The notes under the pieces were generated by a model, which did not search any database, was not told the origin of the DNA, and saw nothing but the letters and a program-made list of their open reading frames with translations. This document shows positions 25,701-29,237 of a DNA stretch of 29,237 nucleotides, piece by piece. Origin of the DNA: Chrysochromulina parva (lineage: Eukaryota; Haptophyta; Prymnesiales; Chrysochromulinaceae); assembly GCA_002887195.1 (NCBI GenBank), contig PJAB01000341.1:1-29237 (forward strand). The letters run 5' to 3'. A program made the translations under genes and the position numbers. Positions within the stretch are counted from its first letter, which is position 1. Each line of letters starts with the position of its first letter.

Positions 25701-28700
25701 TCTCGCTCAGTGCCGGCGTACCCGCTCTCCTGGCCGGCTCCACCGATGAGGCCGCTGCCAAGATCCAGGCGCGCTACCGCGGCAACATGACGCGCGCCAC
25801 CGGCAAGGGCGGGATGAGCGTCGAGAGGCCGGTGCCGCTCGTGGTGGGCGTGAAGACGCTCAAGCTGAGCGACGACGTGCTGCGCACGCCCGGGCTGGGC
25901 GCGGTCTGGGTCGAGGTGGACGTGCTTGGTCTCTCCAGGGAGCAGCTTCGGACACCCAAGCTCACGCCCAAGCCGACGGTCGAGCTCAACTTCGAGGCGA
26001 GCATCCCGGTCAAGTCGAGCGGCGCCGAGGCCGACGCGCTCCGGCGCGCTCTCGAGGCGTCCACGCCGCAGGACTCGGACGTGCTCTTCACGGCGATGGC
26101 CCAGGGCGCCTCGGGCCCGACGCAGCTCGGAGTGGGCTTCGTCAACCTCAAGGAGCTCTACACGGCGGGGCGCGAGCTGCCATCGGCCACGGTCACGCTG
26201 CGCGGGAGCAACGAGCGGCGGGTCGGATCGCTCGACATCTCTCTGGCGGCGCTCGGTGCGCTGCACCGCGCCTCAGCGGCCGACACGGTGCGCGTGTGCG
26301 TCGGCACAATCTCGCTGCCCGATGACATCGTACACGATCCGTCGGTCGCCGAGCTGTGGGTGGAGGTCGACTTGTCGTGCTGCGCGGTGCCCACCGCCTT
26401 GCGTACCAAGGCCGTGACCAACCAGCCGCTCACCAGACGCAGCGCGGCCGAGGGCGGCGGTTCGACCACGCTCGACTTTGGCTTCACGCATCAGGTGGCC
26501 ACGCCGGCGGGGAGCGCGGCGCTGCTCGCGTTGCAGAAGGCGCTCGCCACCAAGGAGGTATGAAAGCGTCCGATTCGGTGGACTGCTCGATGATTGCATG
26601 CTGATTGCCTGTTGATTGCATGCTGATTGCCTCCCTCATCAGGAGAGCGATTCGGACGTGTACTTTGTGCTCAAGGCGCGCGGCAAGGGGGGTGGCGGCA
26701 AGGGGGAGGCACGGCCCTCGGGCGCGGATCGTGAGCTCGCGGAGGGCTATCTCAACCTCGAGGCGATGCTGAAGCAAGGCACGGACCACATCAACCTACC
26801 GCTCAAGCTCGAGCGCAAGGGGGGCGGCGTGGCCGCGACGCTCCAGGTGAGCCTGATCGCCGTCGAGCCGCTCCGGCGCATTCAGTTCCCCGTGTCCTCG
26901 TCGGACGCGATCCGCATCGACGTGGGCGAGCTTACAGCTTCGGAGGCGCTCGTGGGCGACGGCGCGATCGTCGACGTGTGGGTCGAGGTCGATGTACTCG
27001 ACCTCGACGGCGGCACGCCGCTGCGCACGCCGCCGCTGCGCAAGACGGCGCCCAAACTCGACTTCAACTTCTCGCAGACGCTCACCGTCGACGGCGACAA
27101 GCTTGAGACCCTCCGGCGTGCGCTCGAGGGTCCAGAGCAGGAGAGCGACGTGTACTTTGTGCTCAAGGGGCGGGGACCGCGCGTGCCCGAGCGTGAGCTC
27201 GCGCAGGGCTTCATCAATCTGCAGCACCTCGCGCAGAGCGTCGCCAAGGGCGGCAGCGGCGACGTGGTGCGCACCAAGATCTCGCTGATCTCCGAGGAGC
27301 GCAAGTCGTACGGCAACCTCGTCGTGTCGCTCGTGGCGAGCGAGCTGCTCACGCGCGCGCGCCAGGCGCAGCTGGGCGGCTCCAAGGACGCCATCCGGCT
27401 CGAGCTCGGCGCGCTCGAGCTCGCACCGATCGTGCGCGCCGACGCAAGCGTCTTCGAGCTCTGGGTCGAGATCGACTTTTTGGGCATGGGCGAGCCCGCG
27501 CCGCTCGCGACGGCGCGTGTGCCCAAGGGCGCGAGCGCGACGCTTGAGCTCGAGTACAAGCACACGATCGCCGTGCCGCCCGGCTCACGCCAGCAGGCGA
27601 CGCTCAAGACGGCGCTCGTGGGCAAGACGGCCGAGAGCGCGGACGTGTACGTGACCCTCAAGTCCGCGCCGCGGCGTGGCGAGGAGAGGGTCGTGGGGCA
27701 GGGGGCGTTCAACCTCCGCTCCGACCTGCTCGGGAAGAAGCTCGACCTCGTCGGTGCGCCCATTGCTCTGCAGGGCCTCAAGGGGTCCGTGGGCACGCTG
27801 CGCATGAGCGTGATCGCTCTCGAGGCGCTCCGTGCGGCGCTGCCCACAAACGTGCTCAGCTCCATCGAGGAGGAGAGCGCGCGCCTCGCTGAGGGCGCCG
27901 TCGCGAGCGCCGCGACGCCCCAGATGATCCGCGTCGAGGTGGGCGCCCTCAACCTGGCGGCGGCGCTCAAGTCGGATCCCGAAGTGGGCGAGGTGTGGAT
28001 CGAGGTGGACCTCGTCGACATTGGCGACAAGGCCGCGCTCGTGACGCCGCACCTTCGTAAGACGGCCGCACCCCTCGACTTCAAGTTTTCGCACTCGGTG
28101 TCGATCACGCCCGGCTCGCGCGAGCAGGAGACGCTCAAGCAGGCGCTCGATGCCAAGGATGAGCAGGAGAGCGACGTGTACTTTGAGCTCAAGACGAGCG
28201 TGCGCGGCCAGGAGTCGGAGGTGGCGCAGGGCTTTCTCAACCTCAAGAAGCTGCTCGCGGACGGCCAAGACATTCAGAACCGCGCGGTCGCGCTCCAGGG
28301 CCGCAAGGGGCCTGCCGGCACGCTCAAGGTGTCGCTCATCGCTCTCGACGCGCTCAAGGCACTCGACGGCCCAGTCGGCGTGGCGTCCGCGGCGGCGTCC
28401 CAAATCGGGCCGAGGCTACCGGCGACCCTGACGCTCGAGGTGGGCAAGCTAGTGCTCCCGACGGCGGTGCGGCAGGACCTGGACGTGGGCGACGTGTTCG
28501 TCGTCGTCGATCTTCTCGGACTGGGTGGCAGCCAGGGCGCAAAGACCATCGAGACCCGCAAGGTTCACAAGATGAAGAGCCCTCTCGACTTTGCGTTCAC
28601 CAGGGCCATCGAGGTCAATCCCGACTCAGCCGAGGCCTCCACGATCAAGGCGGCGCTCGAGGCCAAGGAGGACCAGGAGAGTGACGTGTACTTTGAGCTC

Positions 28701-29237
28701 AAATATGATGCGGGCGGGCGCGGCATCAAGGAGCTCGGATCGGGCTTTCTCAACCTCAAGAAGGCGCATAAGGACGGCGCGGACTTCGAGGAGGTGCAGC
28801 TGCCGCTCCAGGGCCCCGCCGGCGATGCAGGCACCCTCACAGTGTCCATCCGCGCCGTCGACGTGATCAAGGCCGTGCTCGCCCCGCCGCTGCGCGGCAG
28901 CGCGCGGCAGGAGGCGATGACCCGCACCAAGCCGGCGGTCAGCGGCACGGGTCGGCAGCCCATCGACACCGTGCGCATCGACGTGGGCCGTCTGGAGCTC
29001 GCACCGACGATCCGCTCCGACCCGAGCGTGGGCGAGCTCTACGTCCAAGTGGACCTCCTCGACCTTGGGAGCAGCGGCGCGCTCAAGACGGCGCGATTGC
29101 CCAAGGGGGGCAGCGCGCTCGACTTCAAGTTTTCGCACTCGGTGTCGATCGCGCCCGGCTCGCGCGAGCAGGAGACGCTCAAGCAGGCGCTCGATGCCAA
29201 GGATGAGCAGGAGAGCGACGTGTACTTTGAGCTCAAG
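22791..29237 (+). CDS. RPGRIP1/RPGRIP1L-like ciliary transition-zone protein with tandem C-terminal C2 domains (partial)
   Basis: Model: exons 22791-25486, 25558-26557 and 26643 to beyond the window end (at least 2097 aa). Order: coiled coil (about 25-115), Ala/Pro/Gly linker, long coiled coil (about 197-585), then C2-N (about 643-794; FELRVVRASLQPAFF, FCSFDFYQHDTQ, GLEPEFDFTAQFVLEVNDLFLHY, the RPGRIP1L signature), C2-C (about 810-950), an IQ motif AKIQARYRGNMTR (966-978), and at least seven copies of an RPGR-interacting-type C2 unit starting near 990, 1142, 1321, 1482, 1658, 1828 and 2008. Each unit follows the pattern (I/V)xVGxL, (E/D)(V/L)(W/Y)VEVDLLDL, FSHSVSI, ESDVYFELK, GFLNLKKL, GTLKVSLIALDAL. 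In animals the protein organises the transition zone at the ciliary base with NPHP and MKS proteins. The stop codon lies beyond the window. Confidence 0.88.
25487..25557 (+). mobile_element. Introner-like 71-bp intron: exon copy plus shared 3' cassette
   Basis: Donor GTACGCCGAG and acceptor CCCCACAG. Its first 29 bases copy the next exon (25558-25586) with one mismatch, and both copies end GCCGCTGC. The remaining 25518-25557 matches the cassette at 12301-12342 in the hydrolase gene (39 of 40 aligned bases, plus a 2-base gap). Removing 71 bases shifts the frame as needed and leaves MIGYAELGLTPL once. Confidence 0.85.
26558..26642 (+). mobile_element. 85-bp intron with degenerate exon copy and CATCAG 3' end
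   Basis: Donor GTATGA and acceptor CCTCATCAG; an in-frame TGA follows the donor and splicing restores KE-ESDSDVYFVLK. Near the 5' end GAAAGCG-TCCG-ATTCGG resembles the next exon's GAGAGCGATTCGG with one change and a 4-base insertion. The body has GATTGCATGCTGATTGCCT repeated, and the 3' end resembles intron 3323-3547. Confidence 0.65.
28074..28193 (+). repeat. 120-bp near-identical coding repeat, first copy
   Basis: This segment of the fifth C2 unit is repeated at 29118-29237 with one mismatch (ACG/GCG). The two are 1044 bases apart, exactly two C2 units, while the unit between them is clearly different. Confidence 0.9.
29118..29237 (+). repeat. 120-bp near-identical coding repeat, second copy, reaching the window edge
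   Basis: This is the partner of 28074-28193. The identity may continue past the window end. Confidence 0.9.

Noticed and set aside
26882..28273. 463-residue open frame on the minus strand
   Set aside because: It is antisense to the C2 repeats; its own repeats mirror those of the sense strand.
1..29237. Bacterial origin or contamination, suggested by MnmG, FtsH-like and GH78-like genes
   Set aside because: Introns, organellar presequences, ciliary proteins and MOK-type kinase features show a eukaryotic nuclear genome.
1..29237. tRNA or rRNA genes
   Set aside because: I looked for tRNA-like A and B boxes and rRNA-like conserved stretches by eye and saw none. A covariance search (tRNAscan-SE, Infernal) would be decisive.

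Overview
The window is GC-rich nuclear DNA from a flagellated, plastid-bearing protist, most likely a haptophyte or a similar secondary-plastid alga. The signs are short spliceosomal introns, a mitochondrial MTO1/MnmG, two genes with algal-type signal-plus-transit presequences, and two cilium genes (a MOK-type kinase and an RPGRIP1L-type transition-zone protein). The taxon is inferred. Bacterial origin is excluded by introns whose removal restores protein families.

Layout, left to right: a minus-strand gene of unknown function (about 318-989); a plus-strand fusion of a PHD/PhyA-type prolyl 4-hydroxylase and a GT60 (Gnt1-type) GlcNAc-transferase (1133-4273); a minus-strand PDZ protein (4772-5674); a minus-strand secreted GH78-like glycosidase (6221-8881); a plus-strand GT47 exostosin-like glycosyltransferase with an apparent one-base frame break (9237-10747); a plus-strand membrane alpha/beta hydrolase (10987-13069); a MOK-like kinase (13412-15264); a small minus-strand membrane protein (15793-16194); MTO1/MnmG (16411-18645); a minus-strand plastid-type membrane protein (18739-19263); an FtsH-like AAA protein without peptidase (19772-21379); an unknown gene (21578-22690); and an RPGRIP1/RPGRIP1L-like protein that runs off the right edge (22791 to beyond 29237).

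The main discovery candidate is the way introns appear to have been made. Five of the seven introns I can place carry, inside the intron, a copy of the first 15-40 bases of the downstream exon, followed by filler that supplies the 3' splice site. In two unrelated genes (introns 12265-12342 and 25487-25557) the filler is the same roughly 40-nt cassette, with one mismatch and one 2-nt gap. That points to a tiny mobile introner: the 5' splice site comes from the duplicated target and the 3' splice site from the inserted cassette. Two further introns share a different 3' end (GATTGCCT followed by CATCAG).

Other notable points are the hydroxylase-glycosyltransferase fusion, which would join two consecutive steps of Skp1 modification in one polypeptide; (TCAAG)n motifs at three divergent gene starts; and an RPGR-interacting C2 domain that is single in animal RPGRIP1L but present at least seven times here.
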